From NCBI GenBank assembly GCA_011087645.1, contig JAALLF010000004.1, positions 1-64,000 of the forward strand: a DNA stretch of 64,000 nucleotides. The letters run 5' to 3'. The stretch's first letter is position 1, and each line of letters begins with the position of its first letter. The position numbers and the translations under genes were made by a program. Shown one piece after another: positions 45,830-54,931 of the stretch. This stretch comes from Alphaproteobacteria bacterium (GTDB lineage: Bacteria > Pseudomonadota > Alphaproteobacteria > UBA6615). The notes beneath the pieces were generated by a model. It had not been told where the DNA came from, made no database searches, and saw only the letters and a program-made list of their open reading frames with translations.

Positions 45830-46115
45830 GCGAAAACCATCCGAGATGAATTTTGCGCGCCGTTATCTCTTGGACTGAGAACAAACCATCCGCAAATTTG
45901 TCGAGACCAGCGATATAGGCGTCTCGAGCCGTATCATAAAAGGCGATGGGAACCTCATCGCGCATCAGAGCAAACTTATCTGGATGCTGTTCAATCAGAG
46001 CTGGCAGTAGCTTTTTGAAGGCACGGTAATTCTGCTCGATTGCACGTTCCTTTTGTACAATCATCGCCTGTTGTTTCGCCTTATCTTCCGATTCTGAGCT
46101 CATCGCCTGAACCAT
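45804..46115 (-). CDS. Small conserved protein paired with retropepsin-like protease
   Basis: 103 residues. EQNYRAFKKLLPALIEQHPDKFALMRDEVPIAFYDTARDAYIAGL and FADGLFSVQEIT are motifs I associate with small proteins encoded next to aspartyl proteases, often in toxin-antitoxin-like or accessory spots. The function is not established. It begins at ATG 46115 (or 46103) and its end overlaps the start of the protease gene by 26 bases, so the two are co-transcribed and probably co-translated. Confidence 0.75.
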   Translation of the reverse strand: MVQAMSSESEDKAKQQAMIVQKERAIEQNYRAFKKLLPALIEQHPDKFALMRDEVPIAFYDTARDAYIAGLDKFADGLFSVQEITARKIHLGWFSHAAHNPSA

Positions 46116-46478
46116 AGTTATGATGCCCCCCGATCATAAATAATATGGTGCGCGTTTATGGTAAAAAGTAGGCGGCATTTGATCTATTAGTACCTAGATA
46201 CCGCGCCAGTAGTCGTTGATATATATCAAGTATTTCCACCATAGCAATACCAACTCGCCCCTGCAAAATATTTATGGGAGTGCAGGAGTCGATACAACCT
46301 CTACGTTCTGGGCGCCGCGGCGCGCCGGCATCGGATCGTGCATAAGGTCGGCGTGTGGCCTAATCACTCCGTCGACTAATAATGGCGGAAGCCGACAGAT
46401 CTTTACCCCCTAGTTCCGAATCTGTGAAATCCTGGAAAATCTAGCGCGGGTTGCTTCCGCGCCGCGGGGTGGTTGTCC
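46116..46478. other. Intergenic region without recognised features
   Basis: These 363 bases separate two divergent genes. A 65-codon frame at 46216-46413 has no ribosome site and a non-protein-like composition, and I reject it. The sequence is more AT-rich than its neighbours and should hold promoters for both flanking genes, but none can be placed firmly. Confidence 0.5.
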
Positions 46479-48092
46479 ATGGGTTCAGAACAGCAAGGGG
46501 TATCGCGCTATGCCGTCGGCTTCATCGCCGTGGCGGTGGTCGTGCTGGCCTATCTGATCTCGATCTATCTGCGCCTCGACAGCTTTACCGGCGTCGCCGG
46601 AGCGGAGAGCCTGGAAGCCACATATCATGTGTTGTGGACCATGCGGGCGTTGGGCGACACGCCGGTCGTCGCCCACTGGTTTCTACCCACCGTGACGTTG
46701 AGCCCCTTCCCGGGTAACGACATCGCCTGGGGCGCGGCGATCCCGTCACCTGGCGGCGCCTATCTCTATACTTCCTTCCCACCGCTGGGCTTCCTGATCC
46801 CCCATGGAATTTTGGCGGCGGTGGGCGCGCCGCTGAACCCCTTTTCCCTGGCGCTTCTCAATAGCTTTTTTGGCGTCATCGCGGCGCTCGGCATGGGCCT
46901 CACGGCGCGAAGCGTTTTCAACTACGCCAGACACGAACAGCCGCCGGGCACCGATGGAGGGGCAATTTGGGGCTGGATCATCTTTACCGCATCAGCAGTC
47001 AGCTATCTGTTTTTGCGCGAAAGCCTCCACGCCCATGGCGCGACCTACTGGGCCCATTCGATCAGCCAAATCGTTTTGATTTTTGCCTGCTATTTCACCT
47101 TTCGCCATTTTGCCGGCACGGCGACCGCGCGTGATCGGTGGCTTCTCGTATCGCTGTGCGCCCTGTTCCCACTGCTGGAATGGACCGGTTACATTTTCAC
47201 TTTCGGTCTGGTGGCGGCGTTGCAGTTTCGCCATTGGCGGCAATCCGCAGACGGCCCGGCGTGGGTCAAAAACTGGTTTATGAATTTCGCCCTGGTTAGG
47301 GGCCTTCCGCAGAAAATTTTGGGCGCCACCGGCATCGCGGGTCTGTTTACGCTGGCGCATTATGCGGTCGTTGCCGGCGTCGGCGCGACCGTTCTCGCCA
47401 TTGGCGGGCGCAATGTGGCGCGCGGCGGCTCGACCAAGACGTTCGATCTCATTACCCAACTGCCGGGCGAATATTGGGATTCGGTCGGTTTGCTGCTGCC
47501 CCTGGGGCTGGCGGCAATCATCCTAGCCTTGGTTCAAAAGCGCTTTGTGGCGCGCCCGGCGATCTGGTTTCTGCTGGCGGTGGCCGGTTTCGTGATGGTC
47601 GAAAATCTGTTGATCGTGCAACACGCCGTACAGTTTTCTTACGACCGCGCGAAGATCGCCGTACCGCTGATATTGGGCGCTGTCGCCTTCATTTCGGTTT
47701 TGTCGCCTAAGTGGCGGGCCGGCCTGCTGGCGGCCGGCATTGCGTCGATCATCGCCAGCAATTTGATTTTATTCCTCGATCAGCAACGGCGCTATGCACC
47801 GTGGATCGATACATTATCGCGTAACGATGTCATCGTCGCCGCCCTGCGGGCAGAACCCGGAGCGCGGTGCGCCGTCTATGGCAGCCCGCAGACCGTCCGA
47901 GGCTATTTGAACCTGACCCTCGACCGGGACATTTATGAGCGTCAAACCGAGGCCGAGCTGCTTGGCGCCATTTCTCGCGGCTATTGCGGCGCGATCATGG
48001 TCGACACACGGCCAATTTTCTCAGATCTGCCGGCGATCCACGCCATCAGAATTTATGACGAGACCGGCGCGCTGCGTAAGGTGATCGAATAA
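46479..48092 (+). CDS. Polytopic membrane protein, possible GT39-like
   Basis: 537 residues with about ten to twelve hydrophobic helices (for example FIAVAVVVLAYLISIYL at the N-terminus, GAIWGWIIFTASAVSYLFL, VLILGAVAFISVL). The first loop (DSFTGVAGAESLEATYHVL) and overall layout resemble membrane glycosyltransferases using lipid-linked sugars, but no clear catalytic motif was identified. The C-terminal soluble part (EPGARCAVYGSPQTVRGYL) is small. ATG 46479 has GGGGTGG upstream. The gene stands alone, before tRNA-Glu on the other strand. Confidence 0.7.
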   Translation: MGSEQQGVSRYAVGFIAVAVVVLAYLISIYLRLDSFTGVAGAESLEATYHVLWTMRALGDTPVVAHWFLPTVTLSPFPGNDIAWGAAIPSPGGAYLYTSFPPLGFLIPHGILAAVGAPLNPFSLALLNSFFGVIAALGMGLTARSVFNYARHEQPPGTDGGAIWGWIIFTASAVSYLFLRESLHAHGATYWAHSISQIVLIFACYFTFRHFAGTATARDRWLLVSLCALFPLLEWTGYIFTFGLVAALQFRHWRQSADGPAWVKNWFMNFALVRGLPQKILGATGIAGLFTLAHYAVVAGVGATVLAIGGRNVARGGSTKTFDLITQLPGEYWDSVGLLLPLGLAAIILALVQKRFVARPAIWFLLAVAGFVMVENLLIVQHAVQFSYDRAKIAVPLILGAVAFISVLSPKWRAGLLAAGIASIIASNLILFLDQQRRYAPWIDTLSRNDVIVAALRAEPGARCAVYGSPQTVRGYLNLTLDRDIYERQTEAELLGAISRGYCGAIMVDTRPIFSDLPAIHAIRIYDETGALRKVIE

Positions 48093-48149
48093 TCGCCCCC
48101 GCCGACGCCCGCGCGAACGGTCTATATATCTTTAAAAATTAGGCGGAAA

Positions 48150-48225
48150 TGGCGTCCCCTACGGGACTCGAACCCGTGTTGCCGCCGTGAAAGGGCGGTG
48201 TCCTAGGCCACTAGACGAAGGGGAC
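48150..48225 (-). tRNA. tRNA-Glu (TTC anticodon)
   Basis: On the minus strand GTCCCCT pairs with AGGGGAC. The anticodon arm is CCGCC-CTTTCAC-GGCGG with anticodon TTC, the T-arm ACGGG-TTCGAGT-CCCGT is normal, discriminator G, and CCA is encoded at 48152-48150. Length 76 including CCA. Confidence 0.97.
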
Positions 48226-48280
48226 GTCTTGGCGTTGCGCTGGGGCACGACATAACGGTAGGACGCGGCGAAATCAAGGC

Positions 48281-50083
48281 CTAGGTTTGCGCCGCATCGT
48301 CGATGATCAACTGCACGCCCTCGCGGCCCTGCCAGGTGTCGAGACGGATTTTACCGGCGATGTGGAGCGGCATGCCGCCGGTCTGCAGCAGCGCATCACC
48401 GAGGGGTTCGCCGGCCGCGCGGAAGGCGATGGCTTTGAGCCGATTTTTACCGTCATCCGATAAAATACACCGTACATGGCCTTTGCCGACCACATCTGCG
48501 GTCGCCACGCGCACCGCCGGCAAGACAAAGCGCGGCTCGGGATTGCCGGCGCCGAAGGGGGCGATTTGCTGGATCGAGGCGATCAGCTCAAGCGTCGCGC
48601 CGCTCAGGCGTACACTGGCATCCACATTGAGCGTGGGCACTGCCCTTCCCGCCGCCGCGGCGGCGCCGATGCGCTCGTTCAGAAACGTTGTGAGGTCGGC
48701 CAAATGGGTCCGCTCGACGGTGAGCCCGGCCGCCATCTTGTGACCGCCGCCATTGATCAGCAGTCCGGCCTGGCGCGCGGCGATTACCGCGCTGCCCAGA
48801 TCGATGCCCTCGACCGAACGGCCAGACCCCTTGCCGGTGTCGCCATCGAGGCCGATGACCAGGGCCGGCCGGGCGTATTTTTCCTTCAGCCGGCTGGCGA
48901 CGATACCGATGACCCCGGCGTGCCAACCCTCACCCGTGACGATGACCATCGGTGCATCGCTGTCCGCCGCCTCGACCATGGCGAGCGCTTCCTCGAGCAC
49001 TTCGGCCTCGATCGCCTGGCGTTCGGCGTTGAAACTGTCGAGCTGGCGGGCCAACTCGCTAGCCTCGCCCGCATCGCCGGTGGTTAGCAAACGTGCGCCA
49101 AGCGATGCCTCGCCGACCCGGCCGCCGGCATTCACCCGTGGCCCCAGCACATAACCGGCATGGTATTCGCTGGGCTTCTCGTTGATACGCGCCGTATCGG
49201 ATAGCGCGGCCAGTCCGGTATTGTTACGCCGCGCCATCACCCGAAGTCCCTGGGCCACGAAGGCGCGGTTGAGACCCGACAGCTTCACCACATCGCAGAC
49301 CGTCCCGAGAGCGACCAGATCGAGCAGGCCCAGCAGGTCGGGTTCCGATCGGTCCGCACCGTTATACCAGCCGGCATCGCGCAAGCCGCGATTGAGCGCA
49401 ACGGCGAGCAGAAACGAGACGCCGACCGCGGCCAACATGCCGAGATCGCTGGTATCGTCGAGACGATTGGGATTGATCACCGCAGCGGCCGCGGGCAGTT
49501 GCGGCTCCGCCACATGGTGATCGACCACGATCACATCGAGATCGGCCTCGGCGGCCTCGGCCAGGGGTTCGAAGGCGGTGATGCCGCAATCCACGGTGAT
49601 CACCACCTTGACGCCCTCGGCGCGCAGGCGCAGCAGCGCCGGGGCGTTGGGACCATAGCCCTCGCGGATGCGGTCGGGAATATAGATGCGCACCGGCGCG
49701 CCGGCGGCGGCAAAGAAGCGGGCCAGCAGCGCCGACGAGGTGGCGCCATCGACGTCGTAATCGCCGAACACGGCAATCGGCTCACCGTCCTGGATTGCGC
49801 TAATAAGGCGCGCCACCGCCCGGTCCATATCGGCCAGACAGTTGGGGTCGGGCAGCGCATCGCGCAGGGTCGGGTTCAGAAACTGCGGGGCATCTTCGAT
49901 ACCGACCCCGCGCGCCGCCAACATGCGCCCCACCACTTCGGGCAAATCAAGGCGTTGCGCCAGCATCAGACCAGCCCGATCGTCGCCCTCGCGAAAGACC
50001 CAGCGCCGCCCGGTGACCGACTGGGCGACGTCTATCGATGAAGCCGTATCTGTCGGGGTTAAGGCGTCGGGGGCGGCACTCAT
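48281..50083 (-). CDS. recJ: Single-stranded-DNA-specific exonuclease RecJ
   Basis: 600 residues. DHH-family motifs are clear: AVFGDYDVDGATSSALL (about 97-113), VDCGITAFE, VIVVDHHVAEPQLP (DHH) and, in DHHA1, GEGWHAGVIGIVASRLKEKY and GGGHKMAAGLT. A C-terminal OB-like domain follows. It degrades single-stranded DNA 5' to 3' in recombination and mismatch repair with divalent metal. It starts 9 bases after the glpX stop, third in the run aminotransferase-hom-glpX-recJ on the minus strand. Confidence 0.97.
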   Translation of the reverse strand: MSAAPDALTPTDTASSIDVAQSVTGRRWVFREGDDRAGLMLAQRLDLPEVVGRMLAARGVGIEDAPQFLNPTLRDALPDPNCLADMDRAVARLISAIQDGEPIAVFGDYDVDGATSSALLARFFAAAGAPVRIYIPDRIREGYGPNAPALLRLRAEGVKVVITVDCGITAFEPLAEAAEADLDVIVVDHHVAEPQLPAAAAVINPNRLDDTSDLGMLAAVGVSFLLAVALNRGLRDAGWYNGADRSEPDLLGLLDLVALGTVCDVVKLSGLNRAFVAQGLRVMARRNNTGLAALSDTARINEKPSEYHAGYVLGPRVNAGGRVGEASLGARLLTTGDAGEASELARQLDSFNAERQAIEAEVLEEALAMVEAADSDAPMVIVTGEGWHAGVIGIVASRLKEKYARPALVIGLDGDTGKGSGRSVEGIDLGSAVIAARQAGLLINGGGHKMAAGLTVERTHLADLTTFLNERIGAAAAAGRAVPTLNVDASVRLSGATLELIASIQQIAPFGAGNPEPRFVLPAVRVATADVVGKGHVRCILSDDGKNRLKAIAFRAAGEPLGDALLQTGGMPLHIAGKIRLDTWQGREGVQLIIDDAAQT

Positions 50084-50092
50084 TGAGAGCCG

Positions 50093-51076
50093 CTAGGCGT
50101 CTTCGTTGGGCTTACGCGAAAAATCGTGCCGGGTGGTGATCTCGCGCACGGTACCGGTCATGGATCGCATGACGATCGACTGGGTCGAGGCGCTGTCGGA
50201 ACCTCGGTGAACGCCCTGCAGCAGCCCGCCGTCGGTTACACCGGTCGCCGAGAAAATCACGTCGCCGGAGGCGAGATCGTTCAAATCATAAACCCGGTCG
50301 AAATCCTCGATCCCCATCTTCGCCGCACGACCGCGCTCATCGTCGTTGCGGAACAGCAGTTTGCCCTGCATTTGCCCGCCGATACATTGCAGCGCCGCGG
50401 CGGCCAACACGCCCTCCGGCGCACCGCCGCTGCCGAGATACATATCGACCCGGCTGTGGGGCTGCGAGGTTTCGATAATGCCGTAAATGTCACCATCGGA
50501 GATTTGCTGAATACGCGCACCGGCTTCGCGAATGGCGGCAATCAGCTCTTGATGGCGTGGCCTATCAAGCACGCAAATCAGCAGATCCGAGACTTCTACC
50601 CCTTTGGCCTCGGCCAAACGTCCGAGATTTTCCGCCGGCGCGGCGTTGATGTCGATCAGATCGTCGGGCAGGCCACCGCCAACGGCGATTTTTTCCATGT
50701 AAACGTCGGGCGCATTGAGAAAACCGCCCTTCGGCGCCAGCGCCAGTGTTGCCATGGCGTTGGCGTTTGCTTTCGCGGTCAGCGTGGTGCCCTCCAGCGG
50801 ATCCAGCGCAATATCGATTTCCGGACCGCCGGCGCCGACCTTCTCGCCGATAAACAGCATCGGCGCCTCATCGCGTTCGCCCTCGCCGATCACCACCGTG
50901 CCATTGATGTTGAGTTTGTTCAGCGCCGCGCGCATGGCCTCGACTGCCGCGGCGTCGGCCGACATCTCGTCGCCGCGCCCGGTCCACTTCCAGGCGGCTA
51001 TCGCCGCGGCTTCCGTAACCCGGACGGCTTCGATGGCCATGTTGCGGTCCATGATGGTCGTGTCGTTGTCAGCCAT
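50093..51076 (-). CDS. glpX: Class II fructose-1,6-bisphosphatase
   Basis: 327 residues. Signature elements: VVIGEGERDEAPMLFIGE, the metal-binding IALDPLEGTTLTAKA, VYMEKIAVG and DMYLGSGGAPEGVLAAAALQCIGGQMQGKL, all characteristic of GlpX. It hydrolyses fructose-1,6-bisphosphate in gluconeogenesis with Mn or Mg. ATG 51076 (MADNDTTIMDRN) is chosen; the 54-residue extension is not protein-like. It follows hom by 62 bases and precedes recJ by 9. Confidence 0.96.
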   Translation of the reverse strand: MADNDTTIMDRNMAIEAVRVTEAAAIAAWKWTGRGDEMSADAAAVEAMRAALNKLNINGTVVIGEGERDEAPMLFIGEKVGAGGPEIDIALDPLEGTTLTAKANANAMATLALAPKGGFLNAPDVYMEKIAVGGGLPDDLIDINAAPAENLGRLAEAKGVEVSDLLICVLDRPRHQELIAAIREAGARIQQISDGDIYGIIETSQPHSRVDMYLGSGGAPEGVLAAAALQCIGGQMQGKLLFRNDDERGRAAKMGIEDFDRVYDLNDLASGDVIFSATGVTDGGLLQGVHRGSDSASTQSIVMRSMTGTVREITTRHDFSRKPNEDA

Positions 51077-51138
51077 CGCTCGATTGTCTCCCCACTTTAG
51101 ATCTCTTGTCCGCCAGGTTTTACGCCCCGCCGTTTTCC

Positions 51139-52434
51139 CTACGCCAGCGATTCGATTCGGATCATTGTCGGCGCTTCGACGACAGAATCCAACGTCGCAA
51201 TGCGTGATAACGCGCGTTGCATCGCCGCTTCCTCGCATTCGTGCATGTTTAGCACCACGGGCACCGCTTCGGTCTCCGACCGTGCCCGTTGGATCATCGA
51301 TTCGATGGATACCGCCTCGTCGCGGAACACCGCTGTCACATCGGCGATAACCCCCGGCCGGTCGCTCACCATGAGGCGCACATAATACGGCCCCCGGTGG
51401 CTGCCGATTGGAGCCTCCGGCAGGGATTCGAGTTCGCCGGCCGAAATACCCAATGTCGGCGTGCGATGATCGCGGGCGATATCGACGATATCGGCGACTA
51501 CCGCAGAGGCTGTCGGGCCGGCACCGGCGCCGGCGCCCTGGAACATGGTGTTGCCGACGAAATCGCCGATCGCGACGACCGCATTCTCCGCGCCCTCCAC
51601 ATGGGCGATAGGCTGGCGCTGATCGACCATGCGGGGATAGACCCGCTGTTCCAGGCCGCGTTCGGTGCGCTGCGCGCTGCCCAGCAATTTGATGCGGTAA
51701 CCCAACTCTTCGGCGTAATCGATATCAAGCAGCGAAATGTGCCGGATGCCTTCAATATAGACACCGTCGAAATTGATGCGACTACCGAACGCCAGGCTCG
51801 ACAAGAGGGCGAGCTTTTGGCCGGCATCAATACCGTCCACATCCATGCTCGGTTCGGCTTCGGCGTAACCCAGGCGCTGCGCCTCGTCGAGGACATCTTC
51901 GAACGAGCGGCGCTGCTCGCGCATCTCGGTCAGAATGTAATTGCAGGTGCCATTGAGGATGCCATAGACCCGCGTGATGTTGTTGCCGGCAAGTCCCTCG
52001 CGCAGCGCCTTTACAATGGGAATGCCGCCGGCGACGGCAGCCTCGAAATTGAGCGCCTTGCCGGCCTGTGCCGCAGCATCGGCCAGTCCCGCGCCATTGA
52101 CCGCCAGGAGCGCCTTGTTGGCGGTAACGACATGCCGGCCGGCGGCGAGCGCCGCCTCGCAAGTGGCTTTCGCCGGCCCATCTTCGCCGCCAATCAGCTC
52201 AATGACGACATCGGCCTCGGCCTCACGCGCCATGGCGACCGGATCATCGAACCAAGCCACATCGTCGATGGACACGCCGCGATCTTTGGTGCGGCTCTTC
52301 GCCGAAACCGCGGTGACGGCGAGTGGACGGCCGGCGCGGGCGGCCAGGAGGTCGCCATGCTGTTGGAGAACGCGGAGGGTGCCGGCGCCAACGGTTCCAA
52401 GTCCGGCAATGGCGATACACAAAGGCTGGGACAC
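51139..52434 (-). CDS. hom: Homoserine dehydrogenase
   Basis: 431 residues. The N-terminal NAD(P) motif IAIAGLGTVGAGTLRVLQQ, the catalytic region GGIPIVKALREGLAGNNITRVYGILNGTCNYIL (residues about 150-185), DVDGIDAGQKLALLSSLAFG and a C-terminal ACT domain (YYVRLMVSDRPGVIADVTAVFRDEAVSIESM) are present. It reduces aspartate semialdehyde to homoserine; the ACT domain usually gives threonine feedback. It starts 10 bases after the aminotransferase, so these are probably one operon. Confidence 0.97.
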   Translation of the reverse strand: MSQPLCIAIAGLGTVGAGTLRVLQQHGDLLAARAGRPLAVTAVSAKSRTKDRGVSIDDVAWFDDPVAMAREAEADVVIELIGGEDGPAKATCEAALAAGRHVVTANKALLAVNGAGLADAAAQAGKALNFEAAVAGGIPIVKALREGLAGNNITRVYGILNGTCNYILTEMREQRRSFEDVLDEAQRLGYAEAEPSMDVDGIDAGQKLALLSSLAFGSRINFDGVYIEGIRHISLLDIDYAEELGYRIKLLGSAQRTERGLEQRVYPRMVDQRQPIAHVEGAENAVVAIGDFVGNTMFQGAGAGAGPTASAVVADIVDIARDHRTPTLGISAGELESLPEAPIGSHRGPYYVRLMVSDRPGVIADVTAVFRDEAVSIESMIQRARSETEAVPVVLNMHECEEAAMQRALSRIATLDSVVEAPTMIRIESLA

Positions 52435-52444
52435 GATAAATTCC

Positions 52445-53686
52445 TTAGCTTTGCGACGCCGTCAGCGGCGCGACATTGCTGGTCGCGGCGGCGGCGGCAA
52501 TATCGTCGCCTTGCGCCAAAAACTGCCGGATGCTGCGAACCGCCTGACGAATACGTTGCTCGTTCTCGACAAAGGCGATGCGCACATAACCCTCGCCATT
52601 CTCGCCAAAGCCAACCCCTGGCGATACCGCGACCTTGGCATGTTCGAGGAGTAGTTTGGAGAATTCCAGACTGCCTAGCTCAGCAAAAGGCTCGGGGATC
52701 GGCGCCCAGGCGTACATCGACGCGCTGGGCATGGGGATATCCCAGCCGGCGCGCGCCAGACCGTCGATGAGGACGTTACGGCGCGCTTTATAGAGCGCTC
52801 GGATCTCTGCGACGCAATCTTGCGGGCCGTTGAGCGCCGCCGCCGCGGCAACCTGGATCGGCGTGAAGGCGCCATAATCGAGATAGCTTTTGACCCGGGC
52901 CAGGGCGGCGATAAGATCGGCATTGCCGGCGGCAAATCCGATACGCCAGCCCGGCATGGAGTAGGTCTTGCTGGTCGACGTGAACTCGACGGCAATATCG
53001 CGGGCGCCGGGGACCTGGAGCAGCGACGGTGGCGGATTGTCATCGTCGTAATAGATTTCGGCGTAAGCCAAGTCCGACAGAATATAGATATCGTGCTGGC
53101 GGCAAAACTTGACCACTTCGGTATAGAAATCCAGATCGGCCACATAGGCGGTCGGATTGGCTGGATAACACAGGACCAACGCCACCGGTTTCGGTGCGGA
53201 ATGCAGCACCGAGCGTTCCAGTGCCGGCAGAAAATCATCGTCCGGTTTGACCGGTACATAGCGAACCGCACCGTCGGCGATGATGAATCCGAACTGGTGG
53301 ATCGGATATGACGGATTGGGCACCAGAATGACGTCACCCGGACCGGTGATCGCCTGGGCCAGATTTGCCAATCCCTCCTTCGAGCCGATGGTGACGATGG
53401 CCTCACGCTCAGGATCGAGGGCCACATTGAAGCGGCGTTCGTAGTAGTTGCAAAGAGCGCGCCGCAGGCCAGGAATGCCGCGCGAATTGGAGTAGCGGTG
53501 GGTTCGCGGGTTACGCACCGTCTCGACCAGTTTCTCGACGATATGCGGCGGCGTTGGCTGGTCCGGATTGCCCATGCCAAAGTCGATGATATCGTCGCCG
53601 TTGGCGCGAGCGGCGGCCTTCATCGCATTGACTTCGGCAAAGACATATGGCGGTAGCCGTTTTATGCGATGAAAATCATGCTTCAT
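52445..53686 (-). CDS. LL-diaminopimelate/alanine-type aminotransferase
   Basis: 413 residues from ATG 53686. DIIDFGMGNPDQPTPPHI, NPSYPIHQFGFI, LCYPANPTAYVADL and the PLP lysine motif STSKTYSMPGWRIGF identify a class I aminotransferase of the group annotated as DapL or AlaC in alphaproteobacteria. Immediate coupling to hom (10 bases) fits amino-acid metabolism of the aspartate family, but specificity cannot be read. A distinct, more distant aminotransferase lies at 2268-3437. Confidence 0.93.
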   Translation of the reverse strand: MKHDFHRIKRLPPYVFAEVNAMKAAARANGDDIIDFGMGNPDQPTPPHIVEKLVETVRNPRTHRYSNSRGIPGLRRALCNYYERRFNVALDPEREAIVTIGSKEGLANLAQAITGPGDVILVPNPSYPIHQFGFIIADGAVRYVPVKPDDDFLPALERSVLHSAPKPVALVLCYPANPTAYVADLDFYTEVVKFCRQHDIYILSDLAYAEIYYDDDNPPPSLLQVPGARDIAVEFTSTSKTYSMPGWRIGFAAGNADLIAALARVKSYLDYGAFTPIQVAAAAALNGPQDCVAEIRALYKARRNVLIDGLARAGWDIPMPSASMYAWAPIPEPFAELGSLEFSKLLLEHAKVAVSPGVGFGENGEGYVRIAFVENEQRIRQAVRSIRQFLAQGDDIAAAAATSNVAPLTASQS

Positions 53687-53805
53687 GTCAGCACCTGTGC
53701 ACCAATCCCGGTGGCGCCCGCCGCGTGGTGGAGCGAGCGCCATTGGGTCATTGGCGTTGTTCTAATTGGACGCCTCTTGTCTGGCGAGCTTTATCTCGAG
53801 CAACT

Positions 53806-54753
53806 CTACTGGCGGAAATAGATTTCGGCGCGTCGGTTGCCCGCTTCGCCGGTCGGCATGGATTCAGAATAAAGTTGGCTATCGTCGGCGAACGCCTCGA
53901 CCTGAACTTTATCGGGGCTCACGCCCATGGCGATCAGCGCCGACGCGACCCGGTTCGCCCGGGCCAGGGATATACGGAAATTCGCCAATTCATGCTCGAC
54001 CTTATCGAGTTGCTGCGTGCGGCCACTGGCATGGCCGATAACCACGACATCGGCGTCATTTTGCCGCTGGGCGGAAGCAACCTGAGCAATCACACGCTTA
54101 TCACGATCATCGAGTTTCGACGAACTATGGCCGAAATGGATCGTCGCGACCTGCTCATCGACGGTGACGCGCCGGGCCTGCAGCGGAAAATTAGAGCCGC
54201 CATCGAGCGCCGTGGGATCCACCTGAACGCTTGGACGCGGACCGGTGGGAATGGGCGCTGGCGGCGGCGGTACGCTCGCTGTTTGGCGTGGCGGTGGCGT
54301 GGCAACGCGCGTTGGCGCCTCTGTTGCGCGCACAGGTGGCGGTGGTGGCGCCGTGGTGGTTGCCGGCGTGGCTGCGACGGTTTCGCGGGTCGAACCCTGC
54401 AAGCGGATCGTCTGGTCGCTGTAGCGGGCATTCTCCCGGTCGGAAACAAGTCCCTCGACAACGCGCTGGCGGACGTCCGGCGGGGTCGGCGCATCGGGCC
54501 GTGGCGGCACGCTGGAGAGGCTGGGGGTCGACTGCGAACTTGCCGCGGCGCTTTCCTGGTCGCCGCTCGCGCGCACGCTCGACTGTCCCGCCGTCGTCGT
54601 GGCGGACGGACCGTCATCGAAAATACCGAAGACATCCAAGTCCGAAGCGCTTGAGCATCCAGCCAAGATCGCGACCGTGGACGCGGCGAGCACCGCGCGG
54701 GCGCGTTTCACGGTCGCATGAGAGAGGGCGTTCGACACCTGCGCGACGTTCAT
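53806..54753 (-). CDS. OmpA-family lipoprotein
   Basis: 315 residues from ATG 54753, chosen because AAGGAAG lies seven bases upstream. The signal ends in lipobox LAGC (ILAGCSS). A long Ala/Pro/Ser/Thr-rich linker (about 30-190, with TTTAPPPPPVRATEAP) leads to a C-terminal OmpA-like domain: VATIHFGHSSSKLDDRDK, VVVIGHASGRTQQLDKVEHELANFRISLARANRV, RRAEIYFRQ. Arg and Asp contacts to peptidoglycan are expected. It anchors the outer membrane to the cell wall. The linker length implies it spans the periplasm. Confidence 0.92.
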   Translation of the reverse strand: MNVAQVSNALSHATVKRARAVLAASTVAILAGCSSASDLDVFGIFDDGPSATTTAGQSSVRASGDQESAAASSQSTPSLSSVPPRPDAPTPPDVRQRVVEGLVSDRENARYSDQTIRLQGSTRETVAATPATTTAPPPPPVRATEAPTRVATPPPRQTASVPPPPAPIPTGPRPSVQVDPTALDGGSNFPLQARRVTVDEQVATIHFGHSSSKLDDRDKRVIAQVASAQRQNDADVVVIGHASGRTQQLDKVEHELANFRISLARANRVASALIAMGVSPDKVQVEAFADDSQLYSESMPTGEAGNRRAEIYFRQ

Positions 54754-54931
54754 GGCTGGCTTCCTTTTCATCGTACAATTCATCGCGATTGCGAGGAAAA
54801 TCGTAGCTTCAAAAAAACTATCTTATTGCAGTGCAACATAGCTTGCTATTTGTTATAGCACTTACAACTCTTATCCGCGCCGTGTCAGTGCGCGAATCGT
54901 AAAAAACGTCGCAAATATAAAGGATTGGCCA

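Noticed and set aside
46216..46413. 65-codon ORF in the intergenic gap
   Set aside because: No ribosome site, odd composition, no match to neighbouring coding style.
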